Positions 15,388 through 15,756 of a DNA stretch of 15,756 bases are shown one piece after another; position 1 is the stretch's first letter, and each line of letters opens with the position of its first letter. The translations under genes were made by a program, and so were the position numbers. Source of the stretch: Bacteroidales bacterium (GTDB lineage: Bacteria; Bacteroidota; Bacteroidia; Bacteroidales; UBA7960); contig PWNY01000011.1 of the NCBI GenBank assembly GCA_003557805.1, forward strand, positions 1-15,756. Reading direction: 5' to 3'. The notes under the pieces were generated by a model. It saw only the letters and a list, made by a program, of their open reading frames with translations. It was not told the origin of the DNA and ran no database searches.

Positions 15388-15448
15388 TGGAGCCCACATG
15401 GGCCTATTGATCATTGACTGACAATAAAAACCCTGCATGTGGGCTCCA
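15388..15448 (-). repeat. Long intercistronic hairpin between acpP and fabF
   Basis: TGGAGCCCACATG (15388-15400) and CATGTGGGCTCCA (15436-15448) are a perfect 13-bp inverted repeat. Inside it TATTG-TCA (15405-15409, 15411-15413) pairs with TGA-CAATA (15419-15426) around a five-base loop. The transcript can therefore fold into a 61-nt structure of an outer 13-bp stem, an asymmetric internal loop and an inner 8-bp stem with one bulged base. It starts 24 nt after the acpP stop codon and ends 34 nt before the fabF ATG. Only UUUAAG follows, so it would be a weak terminator. Partial termination, 3'-end protection of acpP mRNA, or RNase III cleavage are all possible. The fold is seen; the role is inferred. 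Confidence 0.7.
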
Positions 15449-15472
15449 CCTGAATAAATAAACTTCCTGATC

Positions 15473-15709
15473 TTACTTGCTGTCTTTTTCAATATAAGCA
15501 ATAGCCTCTCCTACAGTGCTGATCTTCTCAGCCTGGTCATCAGGAATGGCAAGATTGAACTCTTTTTCAAACTCCATGATGAGCTCGACAGTGTCCAGGG
15601 AATCAGCACCCAGATCGTTTGTGAAACTTGCTTCGGGTGTTACTTCCTTTTCATCTACACCAAGCTTATCAACAATGATAGCCTTTACTCTTGTTGCAAT
15701 GTCAGACAT
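15473..15709 (-). CDS. acpP: Acyl carrier protein
   Basis: This 78-residue acidic four-helix protein carries growing acyl chains on a phosphopantetheine arm. The attachment site is Ser37 in the motif LGADSLDTVELIMEFE. Helix I (DIATRVKAIIVDKLGV) and the closing DQAEKISTVGEAIAYIE are standard for AcpP, and length is normal. It is the first gene of the cluster and the carrier for FabF encoded next. It has the only clear Shine-Dalgarno in this cluster (AAGGAG at 15721-15716, six bases before the ATG), in keeping with the high expression expected of this protein. Confidence 0.98.
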   Translation of the reverse strand: MSDIATRVKAIIVDKLGVDEKEVTPEASFTNDLGADSLDTVELIMEFEKEFNLAIPDDQAEKISTVGEAIAYIEKDSK

Positions 15710-15715
15710 GGTTTT

Positions 15716-15747
15716 CTCCTTTTTTGGTTAAACAGGCTGCAAAGAAA
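15716..15747 (-). promoter_or_regulatory. acpP ribosome binding site and partial promoter
   Basis: AAGGAG (15721-15716) is a strong Shine-Dalgarno for acpP, unusual among the genes here. Further upstream TTTCTTTG (15747-15740) differs by one base from the Bacteroidetes -7 element TAnnTTTG and would give a leader of about 25 nt. The -33 region lies beyond the window edge, so the promoter cannot be judged fully. Nothing else is visible in 15748-15756. Confidence 0.4.
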
Positions 15748-15756
15748 AATATTAAA

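Overview
The window looks like chromosomal DNA of a Bacteroidota (Bacteroidetes) bacterium, probably from the class Bacteroidia. The evidence is the acpP-fabF-rnc cluster followed by a small IPExxVDY-like protein, 800-residue double-FtsX ABC permeases with the C-terminal motif NPxxSLxxE, poor Shine-Dalgarno sequences at most starts, and several boxes resembling the Bacteroidetes promoter element TAnnTTTG. Genus-level placement cannot be made from the sequence. I saw no tRNA, rRNA, insertion sequence, CRISPR array or phage gene.

Left part (1-9692, all on the minus strand): an export operon. Read in transcription order it encodes a membrane-anchored periplasmic adaptor (HlyD/RND-type), a LolD/MacB-type ATPase, and then three different 8-helix MacB/FtsX-type permeases in tandem. 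A hairpin-forming inverted repeat lies between the ATPase and the first permease, and a terminator-like hairpin follows the last permease. Beyond that, at the window edge, is the first 32 codons of what looks like an MFS transporter. No outer-membrane TolC-type gene and no regulator is in view, so the substrate is unknown.

Middle (9693-12850): a 288-bp divergent intergenic region with candidate promoter elements in both directions. It is followed by a plus-strand group of three genes: an LpoB-like lipoprotein, a TPR-containing COG3014-type lipoprotein and mazG (NTP pyrophosphohydrolase). The two lipoproteins probably act together at the envelope. mazG is a housekeeping gene that may have its own promoter.

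Right part (12842-15756, minus strand): acpP (acyl carrier protein), fabF (ketoacyl-ACP synthase II), rnc (RNase III) and a small Bacteroidota-specific protein of unknown function, which overlaps the end of mazG tail to tail by 9 bp. A long hairpin (13-bp perfect outer stem plus an 8-bp inner stem) sits between acpP and fabF. It could be a partial terminator or mRNA processing site separating a highly expressed acpP from the rest of the operon, and RNase III is itself encoded downstream.

Most of the window is ordinary core or transport gene content. The observations most worth a second look are the acpP-fabF hairpin, the three-permease/one-ATPase operon, and the LpoB/COG3014 pair with its divergent promoter region.
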